Shown in pieces: positions 16,554 to 25,855 of a DNA stretch of 64,000 nt (the stretch's first letter is position 1; each line of letters starts with the position of its first letter). The stretch comes from Bradyrhizobium australiense. GTDB taxonomy: Bacteria > Pseudomonadota > Alphaproteobacteria > Rhizobiales > Xanthobacteraceae. The notes below the pieces were generated by a model, which saw only the letters and a list, made by a program, of their open reading frames with translations, was not told the origin of the DNA and ran no database searches. The position numbers and the translations under genes are program-made. The stretch lies in the NCBI RefSeq assembly GCF_013114825.1, contig NZ_JAAVLX010000005.1, positions 434,001-498,000 of the forward strand. The letters are read 5' to 3'.

Positions 16554-17746
16554 CCGGCGTTGGAGTCGCAGGGCAACGCAATCATGGCGCATACGCGGCT
16601 GATGTTGCCTTCATTCCGCTCTCCGATCCCGATATAACCTCCGCCGAGCTCTCTGCCGTTGAAGCGCTGCTGTGTTCGCCGCGAGTCTCCAATGGACCGA
16701 TCACTGACGTCTTCGAGAAAGCCTTTGCCGCCTATCTTGACCGCAAATATGCCGTTGCCGTCCCCAGCGGCACGATCGGGCTCTTGCTTGCGCTAAAAGC
16801 GCTCGGCGTCGGACCAGAGCAGGAGGTGATTGCCTCGCCTTATTCGTTTCGCGAGACGGTGCATGCTATCAGTCTAGTGGGCGCGCGGGCCGTATTTGCC
16901 GACGTCGACTATTGGTCGGGAGCCTTGGCTCCGGCGAAGATCGAAGAGCGTGTCACGGCCAACACGCGGGCGATTATAGGTGGCAACCCCAATGGCCATC
17001 CAGCGCCATGGTCGGAGCTGCGCGCGATCGCGCAGCACCATCAGCTGCCGCTCCTGGAGGATTCGACCGAAGCGATCGGATCGCGATACAAGGGCGAGCT
17101 CGTCGGCCGTTTTGGCGATATCGCCGTGTTCGACTTCGCCCAGCCACTGGCCCTGACCTGCGGTGAAGGCGGGATGGTGGTGACCGACGACATCGACTTG
17201 GCCGTTGGCTTACGTCGCCATCGCGCACATCGGCTGGATGAACGCTCCTCCGTTGTCATCAGCAGCGCAGCGCCCCACCAGGCCGGCATGAGCGATCTCA
17301 CAGCTGCGCTGGGCCTTGCGCAGCTAAGGCGCCTCGAGGAAATCCTGGAGCGGCGCCGGCTCGCCGAACAGCTTTACAACGCGCATATGCAATCCTTTGA
17401 GGGTATCAAGCCGCCTTATGTGGCTCCCGATGCGACCGTCGTGAACTGGTTCCTCTATCTCGTCCATCTCGGGACGCGCTTCACGCGCTCCAGCCGCGAT
17501 GCCATCGTAGATGACCTGCGCATCGAGCAGGTCGAGGCCGCCGCCTATTGCCATCCGTTGCATTTGCAGCGGCATTATTTTGATCTCGGCTATCGGCATG
17601 GCGATTTCCTGGTCACGGAGAAGATCGCCGATCGCGCCCTGGCACTGCCATTTCACACCCATCTGACCAGCGACCATATCGAGTTTATCGTGGAGACGGT
17701 GAAGGATGCGTCAATCAACATCGGCGCTGGCGCAGCAATTTATTAA
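16550..17746 (+). CDS. DegT/DnrJ/EryC1-fold protein lacking the PLP lysine
   Basis: A 398-residue protein of the DegT/DnrJ/EryC1/StrS aminotransferase family. Family blocks are YAVAVPSGTIGLLLALKALG, EVIASPYSFRETVHA, LLEDSTEAIGSRYKG (cofactor-ring Asp) and CGEGGMVVTDD. In active members a Lys that binds PLP stands five residues before GEGG; here the stretch is DFAQPLALTCGEGG, with Leu at that place and no Lys nearby. The DNA read was checked at 17131-17172. A non-transaminase role, perhaps structural or sensory, is inferred. GTG start overlapping the previous gene. Confidence 0.8.
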   Translation: MTGVGVAGQRNHGAYAADVAFIPLSDPDITSAELSAVEALLCSPRVSNGPITDVFEKAFAAYLDRKYAVAVPSGTIGLLLALKALGVGPEQEVIASPYSFRETVHAISLVGARAVFADVDYWSGALAPAKIEERVTANTRAIIGGNPNGHPAPWSELRAIAQHHQLPLLEDSTEAIGSRYKGELVGRFGDIAVFDFAQPLALTCGEGGMVVTDDIDLAVGLRRHRAHRLDERSSVVISSAAPHQAGMSDLTAALGLAQLRRLEEILERRRLAEQLYNAHMQSFEGIKPPYVAPDATVVNWFLYLVHLGTRFTRSSRDAIVDDLRIEQVEAAAYCHPLHLQRHYFDLGYRHGDFLVTEKIADRALALPFHTHLTSDHIEFIVETVKDASINIGAGAAIY

Positions 17747-17785
17747 ACCGAAGAATCATCAATGGGACGCAAACGGAAAGCGTGA

Positions 17786-18055
17786 ATGTCGACAGTTAGG
17801 GTCTCACAGTGGGACAAGATAATGGAGGTCATTCAGGCCACATCACTATTGGCGGTGCTGCAGAACCCGAAGATTCCGGACAAATACAGGGGGCAGACCA
17901 AAGACGGATCCTCCGACGTCCAGCAAGGCCGCAAGGAACTCTCGAGGATAGGTCCGAAGAGCGAGCTGGAGAATGAGAAGCTCAAAACGATCGGAGCCGT
18001 CGGCTCCGAGTTGCGGCTCGCCCGCGAGCCCAAGGTGCTCGGAACGAACACATGA
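17786..18055 (+). CDS. Small unknown protein
   Basis: An 89-residue frame after the DegT-fold gene, with GGAAAG upstream of the ATG. It is charged and probably helical, with no motif I recognise. Same strand and close spacing suggest it belongs to the operon; it may be spurious. Confidence 0.4.
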   Translation: MSTVRVSQWDKIMEVIQATSLLAVLQNPKIPDKYRGQTKDGSSDVQQGRKELSRIGPKSELENEKLKTIGAVGSELRLAREPKVLGTNT

Positions 18056-18344
18056 ACATCGAGCCCTTGGGCTTCGGCTCGGGCTTCTGCAGGCTCGGCG
18101 CTAAATAGCAGGGAAGGCAAATGAATTTCGCAGCAGGTCACTGTTCCCTGAACGGGATAGTGGTCGAGATTGGCGAGCGCCGGCCGGCCTTAGGCCGCAC
18201 GATGGTTTTGGTTTTCTCAGCGCGCCGTCGGTGCCTGCCAGGAGCTGGCCGGTGAACTTGGCGCGCTTCGGCTAACCCGTGCCGCCGTCGATGCGTTCAG
18301 GCAGGAAAACGTGACGACAGCATGAGCCAAGGGAGCACCGCGAC

Positions 18345-18794
18345 ATGGGCAGCCAAGAGATTGAGGTGTTCACCGTCTGTCACGCCGATGCAATCGAGCG
18401 GGGCGGCGCGAAGGGCTTTAGCCTGTCGCGGATCGACGAGAGCGGCGAGAGCCGGCCGTTTCCGATTGTCGTGGTGCGGACCTTCGGAAACGACTACCAC
18501 GGCTACATCAACCGCTGCCCGCATGACGGTGTCTGGCTCAACATTGGCTCCGGAGAATTTTTCTCGTCGGACCGTGCCTTTATCAGATGCGGCCGGCACG
18601 GTGCGATCTTCGAGATCGACAGCGGGCTTTGCATCGACGGCCCCTGCAACGCAAAAGCCCTGGAGCCGGTCGCGCTCGCCGTGGTCGACGGCGACATCTG
18701 CCTATGTGGCGTGAAGCTGGTGGAGGACAACGGGTTTCCCGATCCGTTCGAGGACAGCGATGAAACCATGGACATCATGATCCATCCGGATTAA
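18345..18794 (+). CDS. Rieske [2Fe-2S] protein, second copy
   Basis: A 149-residue Rieske protein. Ligands: Cys-x-His in NRCPHDGVWLNIG and Cys-x2-His in IRCGRHGAIFEIDSGLC. It shares the GFxL...PIVVVR start, the C-terminal GxICxxGVKLVE tail and overall spacing with the copy at 7385, and adds an acidic tail (DPFEDSDETMD). The two copies bracket the first nif block. An electron-transfer role is inferred. Confidence 0.85.
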   Translation: MGSQEIEVFTVCHADAIERGGAKGFSLSRIDESGESRPFPIVVVRTFGNDYHGYINRCPHDGVWLNIGSGEFFSSDRAFIRCGRHGAIFEIDSGLCIDGPCNAKALEPVALAVVDGDICLCGVKLVEDNGFPDPFEDSDETMDIMIHPD

Positions 18795-19717
18795 CAGGCA
18801 TGATCTCATGACCGTGGCTCAGGAGTCTTTCGGGAAAGCGCCGTCCTTCGGATGAACATTGGCGCAGGCCTGCGCCTGTCGCTGCTTTCGAAGTCGTGAG
18901 AAATCAAAGTGCCGGCACGCCGGCGGAAGTCATCCTGGCATGAATGAATGGTACTGGGACACTCGAACAACGAGACGCGCAGCGATTTCGATGTTCGAGC
19001 GCATTGGCGGCCTTGTGAGGACCGATCGGCCGTCGACAGCTCTTATAGCGCATGGAGGCATTACCCGAAACGGAGATCATCGGCGCGGTGCATCCGGCTG
19101 ATGTCCGGGGCAGCAAGCAGGTCTTCAAGTGCTATCTCACGGAGCGGACGGCGGGCCAAGACCCGACACGCCCGAGCAGGGCTACGCCAGCGCCATCTCG
19201 GTTTTCTCATTGGCGGCGCCGCTCTCAACCCCGCTGGCTCGCTTGCATCTGCGCCGCATTGCTGGGACGATTGCCAACGAAACCGCGCTCGCCGAACTGG
19301 ACCTCCCGCTAGCAACTCTCGGCCGACTGGGGGCGCAACCAGGCGGGCAACCCGGGATGATGAAAGACGGCGGCGCTTCCTAAAACTAGGTAGAGGGCCT
19401 GACCTCGTCCCGCTTGGCTTTTGCTTTCCGTTCGCTCTTGGCCTGCGATAAGACGCCGGGGTCCTTTTAGGAGAATTGGCGGCTACCTCTCCATATATTG
19501 CTAGATGCGCAACTCGCGTGCTGCGAGCGCGAGCTGCACGGTCCGACCCTGTGTCGGGAGTGAGGCAGGCCGGCAAAGGGGGTGAACATCGACGCCAGCA
19601 CTTTTTGGTCGGGTGAAGCCGGGTGCGGCCTTTGCTTCCGATGACAACCGCGCTTATGGAGGGGGCCGAGACCGAGCAGGTGCTAGTGACATCCAAGGCG
19701 GCGCTTGAAGCAGAGAA
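18795..19717. other. No recognisable gene
   Basis: About 920 bases after the second Rieske gene. Overlapping frames on both strands carry no domain or convincing start. It probably marks the edge of the nif block and the beginning of decayed DNA. Confidence 0.4.
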
Positions 19718-19921
19718 AGCCCCCGGCGGTCACAATCACAACGCCGCCGAGGGCTCCGTCTGGGCTGGAGGGGGATGTTTGAGCCCAGACGTAACAGGAC
19801 CGTTAGGGTGAGATAACGATCCTGTATCAGGAGTTCTTGAGACTCGCTGAAACCAGATTGGCCGTGCGTGCAGCGAGAGGGGGAACAACCCTGCGAAGTA
19901 CCAATCCCAGTCACGCACGGC
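19718..19921 (-). ncRNA. Run of four strong hairpins, possible structured RNA or terminator array
   Basis: Four stems lie in about 200 bases. Stem 1 pairs 19718-19729 with 19744-19755 (12 bp, one mismatch). Stem 2 pairs CGTCTGGGCT 19757-19766 with 19782-19791 (perfect 10 bp). Stem 3 pairs 19794-19805 with 19814-19825 (11 bp with one mismatch, 8-base loop). Stem 4 pairs GCCGTGCGTG 19861-19870 with 19912-19921 (perfect 10 bp). On the minus strand stem 1 is followed by TTTCTCT, as in an intrinsic terminator, which favours minus-strand transcription. No known RNA family is recognised. Confidence 0.4.
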
Positions 19922-20074
19922 AATTCAAAGGGCATATCCATTGACCGTAGTCTTGTAGTCGAGGTCTCCGCCCCCAGGAATGATTGAAGGCAAGCGCCTC
20001 AAGGTGTATAGCGCGCAGCGCCGGCGCCACTGGCATCGCTGATTGCGGTTTGCCAGTGCCGCCAGTTCGGGCTT

Positions 20075-20317
20075 CTAGCCGGCTTGGCTTGCGAGCTCGC
20101 GCAATCCACGCTCGGCGATCAACGCGCCCGTCGTCGCACGGTCCAACGCTCTCCGAAAGATGCGGTCGGTTCGCGCCGTATCATGCCGGTAGGCCATCAC
20201 ACCTTGCTGCAGCAAAGCGTCGATCTCATCAGGAAGATCGCCGAAATTGATGGGCTCCTCCGTGACCGTTATGGCGATCGCTTCATCCTTGAGATGACAT
20301 TGCAAGAGCCGGGCCAT
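20075..20317 (-). pseudogene. Truncated TPR protein, paralogue of the nif-operon TPR gene
   Basis: The frame reads INFGDLPDEIDALLQQGVMA then YRHDTARTDRIFRRALD, the N-terminal TPR pattern of the nif-linked TPR proteins (compare 14022-14558). It stops after about 80 residues with an unrelated tail, so most of the protein is missing. The only in-frame ATG upstream (20317) falls inside a predicted RpoN promoter, so the true start is unclear. Best read as a remnant. Confidence 0.5.
20301..20316 (-). promoter_or_regulatory. RpoN-like promoter of the TPR remnant
   Basis: On the minus strand TGGCCCGGCTCTTGCA has the invariant GG and GC ten bases apart and one mismatch to TGGCAC-N5-TTGCA. The NifA site at 20428-20443 is about 110 bases upstream. 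Confidence 0.45.
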
Positions 20318-20427
20318 CCAGAAGGACGGGGATCCTCGGGCTATTTTGGGCCTCGCTTGCGGAAAAGCTTGAGGCGCGCGTGTCCGGCTCGATTGTTTGT
20401 CACGTCTGCAACGGAAGAGACCGCTGC

Positions 20428-20443
20428 TGTAGCAAACGTGACA
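20428..20443. promoter_or_regulatory. NifA upstream activator sequence, shared by divergent promoters
   Basis: TGTAGCAAACGTGACA is an exact TGT-N10-ACA element. It lies 65 bases before the -24 box at 20508 on the plus strand and about 110 bases from the minus-strand promoter at 20316. Confidence 0.65.
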
Positions 20444-20507
20444 ATGACTGGCAGTCGGACGTTGGCAGATTGAGAAGGATCGGCGCGGAAGCGGGCGTCG
20501 CGCATCT

Positions 20508-20523
20508 TGGTTCGAAGCTTGCA
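20508..20523 (+). promoter_or_regulatory. RpoN (-24/-12) promoter of bolA-ferredoxin genes
   Basis: TGGTTCGAAGCTTGCA keeps GG and GC at the exact spacing with a perfect TTGCA -12 element; the -24 box deviates at two positions. About 50 bases before the bolA start. Confidence 0.55.
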
Positions 20524-20573
20524 TGCAGAAGCAAGATGGCGGAGCAAGCAAAACGGGAGCAAGGAGGATCGCG

Positions 20574-20800
20574 ATGATGGGACGAGACTTTGAGGCCCTG
20601 ATCAGGAAGGGCTTTCCCGAGGCGGAGGTGTCCGTGACAGATATTGCCGGCAACGGCGACCATTATGGCGCCCACATCATTCCGCGTGCCTTCCCAATCA
20701 AGAGCCGAAGCAGCATCAGATTTTGCATGCGGCGCTCAAGGGGACAATGGGTGACGAACTTCACGCGCTCGCGCTGATGACCGCTGTCCCAGTGGCGATG
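20574..20800 (+). pseudogene. Frameshifted BolA-family gene
   Basis: A strong ribosome site (AAGGAGG) precedes ATGATG. The first frame gives FEALIRKGFPEAEVSVTDIA then GDHYGAHII, the BolA N-terminal half. The C-terminal half, KQHQILHAALKGTMGDELHA, continues in the next frame from about 20708. One indel near 20700 therefore breaks the gene. BolA proteins act with monothiol glutaredoxins in Fe-S trafficking, consistent with the promoter and the ferredoxin downstream. A sequencing error cannot be excluded. Confidence 0.65.
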
Positions 20801-20852
20801 CACTCGGACCTTGTCTCTCTTCATATAACCCAATCGAACGCGTGGCAGGCGC

Positions 20853-21200
20853 ATGAACTCAGAAACGGAATTCGAGCTTCCTCAACTCTACAGGCATCAC
20901 GTCTTTGCCTGCCACGTCCAGCGTCCGCCCACACATCCGCACGGCAGCTGCGGTGCAGCTGGCGCGCAAGTTCTGTGGGACAGGATGAGCAAGGCGATCG
21001 AAGCGCAAGGGCTCACCGATATCGGCTTCACGGCGGCGGGCTGTCTCGGCTTTTGCAACGTAGGTCCCCTGATGGTGATCTATCCCGATGGCGTCTGGTA
21101 CCGCCCGACCACGCCTGACGATATCGACGAAATCATCGAGTCCCATCTCAAGGAAGGCAAACGCGTCGACCGCCTGGTAATGGTGTTGAAGCGGAGCTAG
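20853..21200 (+). CDS. Thioredoxin-like [2Fe-2S] ferredoxin
   Basis: A 115-residue ferredoxin of the thioredoxin-fold type. Ligands are visible as Cys in FACHVQRPP and in HGSCGAAGA, and the pair in GCLGFCNVGPLMVIYPDG. Related proteins occur in nif regions of Azotobacter and rhizobia. It follows the broken bolA under a predicted NifA/RpoN promoter, so it is likely expressed in nitrogen-fixing cells as an electron carrier. Confidence 0.85.
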   Translation: MNSETEFELPQLYRHHVFACHVQRPPTHPHGSCGAAGAQVLWDRMSKAIEAQGLTDIGFTAAGCLGFCNVGPLMVIYPDGVWYRPTTPDDIDEIIESHLKEGKRVDRLVMVLKRS

Positions 21201-21335
21201 ACGAAAGGCTCGGTTAGCGCCGCCTGCGCGGGCTATCAAGTACGGCGCGGCTACACGTCCAAACGGAACGTCTCTGAAACGTCGGGATTACCAGCTCACC
21301 AGGATGATGAGTGGTGGTGACCTCACGCCTCTCTT

Positions 21336-21520
21336 CAAGAAATCCGTCCGCAACACCGGGCCCTTGACCTTATCGGGGTGGACTTTGATCTCATCGGGAT
21401 CTTCGGTGAGATGAATATTTCTGATCACGGTGCCGCGCGTAGAACGAGTTTGAGCTTCAAGTCCTTGATCACCGTGACGGTGTCACCCTGGTGGCGTACC
21501 GCTTGAAGCTGGCCTGACCT
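21336..21520 (-). pseudogene. PhnA/YjdM-like relic
   Basis: Minus-strand fragments GDTVTVIKDLKLK and, in another frame, RGTVIRNIHLTEDPDEI then LRTDFLKR match the C-terminal half of the PhnA (YjdM) family. The zinc-ribbon N-terminal half is absent and a frameshift lies near 21440. Confidence 0.5.
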
Positions 21521-21761
21521 CCATGTGGTGCTTTCCGCCAGTCGCGCCGACATGAGAAAATGACTTAATCGATTGCACTTAAACCAATTCGATCGTGTCT
21601 GTCGTCACCTAATCCTGGCTCCGCCAATAGCTCACAGCCAAAACGGATGCGGCGCCGGGGCCCGGCTCCCGGCGCTGAGAGAGATGATGCTTCTTCGAAT
21701 CGTCAGCTCGCTCGATCTTTTTGTTTGGAACCGGTTTCCACTCTTCCGGATCGTGCTCTTG

Positions 21762-22499
21762 TCAGTACTTGTAGGTGATGCCGCCGCCGACCAGCCATGG
21801 GTCGATATTGGCGCGCCCGGTGACGGGAATGGCGTTATTGACGGTGGCCGAATAATCCGGCCGCAGCCACAACTTCTTCACGTCGACATTGAGGCCCCAG
21901 TGACTGTCGAGCATGTAGTCGAAGCCGAATTGGACCGCGGCGCCAACCTGGTTGCTGATGTGCAGATCCGTCATCGCTAGGCCGGCAAACGGCGTATTGG
22001 CCGCAGACTGGTTGAAAAAGACGGTGTAGTTGATGCCAGCGCCAATATAGGGCTTGAACGCGCCGAAATCGGTGAAGTGATACTGCAGCGTCAGCGTCGG
22101 CGGCAACAACCAGGCTGTGCCGATCTCTAGCCCGTTGAGCGTCCCGGTGCCGCTGATCTGATGCCTGGTCACGCCGAGAATGAGTTCGGCGGCGATGTTC
22201 CTGGTGAAGAAATAGGTGATGTCGAGCTCCGGTATGGCCTGATCGCTGATCGAGAGCCCGGAATTCGCCGACGACAGGGGCGGGATACCGGCAACATTGA
22301 CCAAGCTGCCTCTTGCATCCGGCAGCACGCCGAGCACGCGCAGGCGGACCATCCAGGGATTGAAGGGGGCGACCGGCGGCGCCTTGGTGTAGATCGACGC
22401 CGATGCCAGATCCGCAGCCCGTACCGACATGGCGGCCCCACCGAACGCCGCCGCGAGCACGAGCAGCGACGCCATCGTTAGAATTGCTCTTGTTCTCAT
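21762..22499 (-). CDS. ompW: OmpW-family outer membrane protein
   Basis: An eight-stranded OmpW-type porin of about 245 residues. A signal peptide runs from MRTRAILTM to about Ala-Ala-Asp. Family blocks: PWMVRLRVLGVLP, ITYFFTRNIAAELILGVTRH, LPPTLTLQYHF, KPYIGAGINYTVFF, GFDYMLDSHWGLNVDVKK and a C-terminal Tyr-Lys-Tyr with an aromatic/basic ending. The start at 22499 has GGAG upstream; ATG 22511 is an alternative. A possible Fnr/FixK-type site lies about 75 bases upstream. Confidence 0.88.
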   Translation of the reverse strand: MRTRAILTMASLLVLAAAFGGAAMSVRAADLASASIYTKAPPVAPFNPWMVRLRVLGVLPDARGSLVNVAGIPPLSSANSGLSISDQAIPELDITYFFTRNIAAELILGVTRHQISGTGTLNGLEIGTAWLLPPTLTLQYHFTDFGAFKPYIGAGINYTVFFNQSAANTPFAGLAMTDLHISNQVGAAVQFGFDYMLDSHWGLNVDVKKLWLRPDYSATVNNAIPVTGRANIDPWLVGGGITYKY

Positions 22500-22573
22500 C
22501 GCATTCTCCATTCCCAGTCAGCGCGGGGAGTCGCGCGACGCCTCTGTCACACCACAAGCGGGCTGGTGATGAT

Positions 22574-22587
22574 GTGATGCGGATCAA
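22574..22587 (-). promoter_or_regulatory. Possible FixK/FNR-type box of ompW
   Basis: On the minus strand TTGATCCGCATCAC matches TTGA-N6-TCAA with one mismatch in the last half-site. It is 75 bases before the ompW start, a fitting position for low-oxygen control. Binding is inference. Confidence 0.35.
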
Positions 22588-22599
22588 ATCGGGCGGGTG

Positions 22600-23555
22600 A
22601 TGGCGCGATTAAGTCGACGCGTTGCAAAAGGATCACTGGCCGTGCAGCATAATGACTTTTCTTCGAACATTTCGCTCTATATTTGTCTGAGCAGGATTCT
22701 GTCTGTATTGTACCTCAGCCGGCGAGCTCTGAGTCCACCAGAGAGCGGTCGGAGGCGACACAGTTCGTGACCTGTACAAGATAAGTCGTGGCTGCGCTGC
22801 ATTCGCAACTACGCTGTTGTTGCACTGAGGTTTACCTATCGCCGACCAATATCGCTCTGCGCCGAAGCGGCAATCTCGAAGACGCCATGCTGCTCATCCT
22901 CACTCATCACGGTTGCGAGGCAGTAACGTTCCGTTTTCCGTCAACCAACTGAATGGCTCCAGGCGGATGAGGCGTCTCTAATGCGCCAAGACTTCTACTC
23001 CGCGGACGAGGCGGTCAGCAAATTTGAGCCTAAGAAATCGGTGCTCGCTCAACTTGCCTGCTTGTCGATTTACCAAAAGAAGACAGGTGCCAACGCAGCG
23101 AAGTCGAAAAGGCCCGCTCTGATTGGGATGGCTTGGTACTCGAACGGACGATTTACCGCGATTGAAACGTCCATAGACTGAATTAAGGGCAGCTGCTGAG
23201 CTTGAGGAAGTCGATTGATACCGCTAACGCTAAGGCGCACGGGGAGACAGCGGTGCCCGACGCTCTGTGTTGTCGAGCAGGGCTCTTAAGAGTGCACCAG
23301 CCGGCATCGGACGCGCCGACCGCCCTTGGATTGCCGAAGGCGAATGTGCGGTGCATTCGCCGCCAGACTAGGGCAAGCGCAAACGCTCGCCCTGTCGTTG
23401 CGCGCTCCACAACGCTCTAGCTATTGCCAACTGGAGGTCGGCCGTGCGCGGCGTGTTAGCGTACTTGTCCCGCCGGCTTTTGAACTCACCGCGAACTCCT
23501 TGGTCGGTGAGCGCGGCGAGTCACCATGGCTCTTCCGCCCCATCATGGCCTGAAT
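22600..23555. other. Mostly non-coding, one small possible ORF
   Basis: The only orderly frame is 22981-23181 (+), 66 residues, with GAGG upstream of its ATG and no recognised domain. The rest carries no supported gene. Confidence 0.3.
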
Positions 23556-25855
23556 TTATTCTCGCCAGTTCGACCCGATGGCGTTCCAGTTAGGTGGTTC
23601 TTGCCCGAGAATGTTGCGAACGAAGAAGTCCAGGAGCTTGAGCTTGCTGTAACTGCTTGGTGCTACGTGATCTGCGCCGGGCACCACAAGCCAGTCGAAG
23701 TATTTTCCCGCCCTAATGAGCCGGTCGGCAAGCTGGAGAGTAGAGGACGGATCGACAATGCGGTCCGTTTCGCTCACAATGAGCAGCAGCTTACCTTGCA
23801 ATCTGAAAGCATTGTCGACGGCGGAGGATTGAGAATATTCGATGCCAACTGGCCAGCCCATCCACTGTTCGCTCCACCAGATCTGGTCCATCCGGTTGTC
23901 ATAGGAGCCATTGCTCGCGACCGCTACCTTGTAGAAATCAGGATGGAAGAGCAGCGCACTCATAGCGTTCTGCCCGCCGGCGGACCCGCCAAAAATGCCA
24001 AGGTTCGAGATATCGTACCAGGGATACTTCGCACTCGCCGCCTTGTGCCACAGGATTCTATCGGGAAGGCCGCCGTCCTTCAAGTTTTTCCAAGCAACGT
24101 CGTGGAACGCGCGAGAGCGGTTGTTCGTACCCATTCCATCGATCTGAACGACAATAAACCCGAGCTGCGTGAGAGGCTCGACGAAGGCCGAGAAGGACTT
24201 GGGAACGGAAGACCTAGTCGGGCCGGTGTAAATGTGCTCCACAACCGGATATCTCTTGTTTGGATCGAAGTTGACCGGCAGGTGAATGATACCCCATATA
24301 TCGGTTTCACCGTCCCGCCCCTTGGCATGGAAGCTGAGTGGCGGCTGCCAACCGGCGGCGACGAGTTCGGAGATCTCGGCGCTCTCGACCTGCATCAGCT
24401 CGGCATTATCGCTGGCTCGGTACAGCATCAAGCGGGGCGGGGCATCGATGCGTGACCAGAGGTCGACATAGTAGCGGCCGTCAGGCGAGAACTCGATGTG
24501 ATGATTGGCCAGCTCAGGCGTGAGCGCGGTCAGTCCCTTCCCGTCGAAGTCGATGCGGTAGGCGTGGACGAAATACGGGTCCTCCGCTGGGTTCATCCCG
24601 CTCGCGCCAAACCAGATCTGGCGCTTGACCGGATCGACGTAATAGACCGTGCGGACCACCCAATCTCCTCTGGTGATCTGATTTTTGAGTTCGCCGGTCC
24701 GGCCATTGAAAAGGTAGAGGTGCTCGTATCCATCGCGCTCGGACGCCCAGATGATCTCCTTTCCGTCGTCAACATCGTAGCGGAAGGTCTTTCCAGTACG
24801 CGGCTGATTCACCAGTGGCTGGTAGTCGACAAAGGTGTGGCTGACCTCATCAATCAAAGAGCGCACCTGGCCGGTGGTGGCGTCCACCTCGACAACACGA
24901 TAGAGCTGACGTCCGCGCTGATTAAATTCGAAGGTGAAGCCGCGGCCATCCTTCCACCACAGGATCGGCGAAAGACTGTAGGGATTTGGGAACGAAGCAT
25001 TGTCGACCGCGATCTGGCGCCGGCTGACGATGTCAAACAGCACCGGCTGGTGCAGTGCCAAGGTATCACCCGCCTTCGGATACGTCATCGTCCAATGTTT
25101 CGGTTGAAGCTGGTCCCTCGGTGATGATTCGAGGTAATAGACCTGCCGTTTGTGCCCTGGGCGGATGCGGTAACCCGCGAGGTGACGCGAGTCTGGAGAC
25201 CATTTCAGCGTCGACAAAGCATAGTAGTTGGATTCAGATCCGTCCCAGGTCAATGGGATGTTTCGAGAGCCATCCTTGCTGCGCAGGAACAAGTTGTAGT
25301 TCTTAGAATAGGCCAGCCATTTGCCGTCAGGCGAGACGCTTGTCTTCTCTCGATTATTTTCCGCGGGTGGCGTGCGGTCATACCTGTACTGATAGGCTTG
25401 GGGTGGCATGGTATTGCTTGTGCACGCATCGCTTACAAGGTCGCAGCTCCACCGGGTATTCTCGATGTTGGAGGTGATCCTGCCAGCATCTTTGGCCATC
25501 TTGAAACCGGCGAAGGGCAGATTGTCGGCCTTATAGTCCTTGTGGCTTGCCCTGTTCAGCGCGGCCGCGAGGCGGGTGTGATCAAAAGCCCGCTGTTTTG
25601 TGCCCGTGGCAGCATTCACGAGAATGAACTGATGCTTGCCTTAGTTGTTTGCCGATAGACGAAAGACTCACCATCTGCGAGCCAGAATGGCACGTCGGGG
25701 ACATTGGTAGTGAGCTTTGCATATTGATCGCCGATCGTCATCGCTCGCTTGTAATCGGAGAGCTGCAGCTGATTTGCAGTGCTGTCCGTCGGACCCGCGG
25801 CAGCGGACGCCTGCTGAACCAACAGAACAAGCGTCAAAACGCCGAACTTGTACAT
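23556..25855 (-). pseudogene. Dipeptidyl-peptidase IV-type S9 peptidase, frameshifted near its N-terminus
   Basis: The large frame (23556-25619) holds the beta-propeller (SVSPDGKWLAYSKNYNLF and others) and the hydrolase domain with the nucleophile in GIFGGSAGGQNAM, Asp in SETDRIVDPSST and His in GADHVAPSS, so the catalytic triad is intact. The true N-terminus, with signal peptide MYKFGVLTLVLLVQQASA, lies in another frame at 25855-25640; HQFILVNAATG joins the two after a single-base shift near 25640. Without its export signal the protein is probably not made properly. A sequencing error would restore it. Confidence 0.75.
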
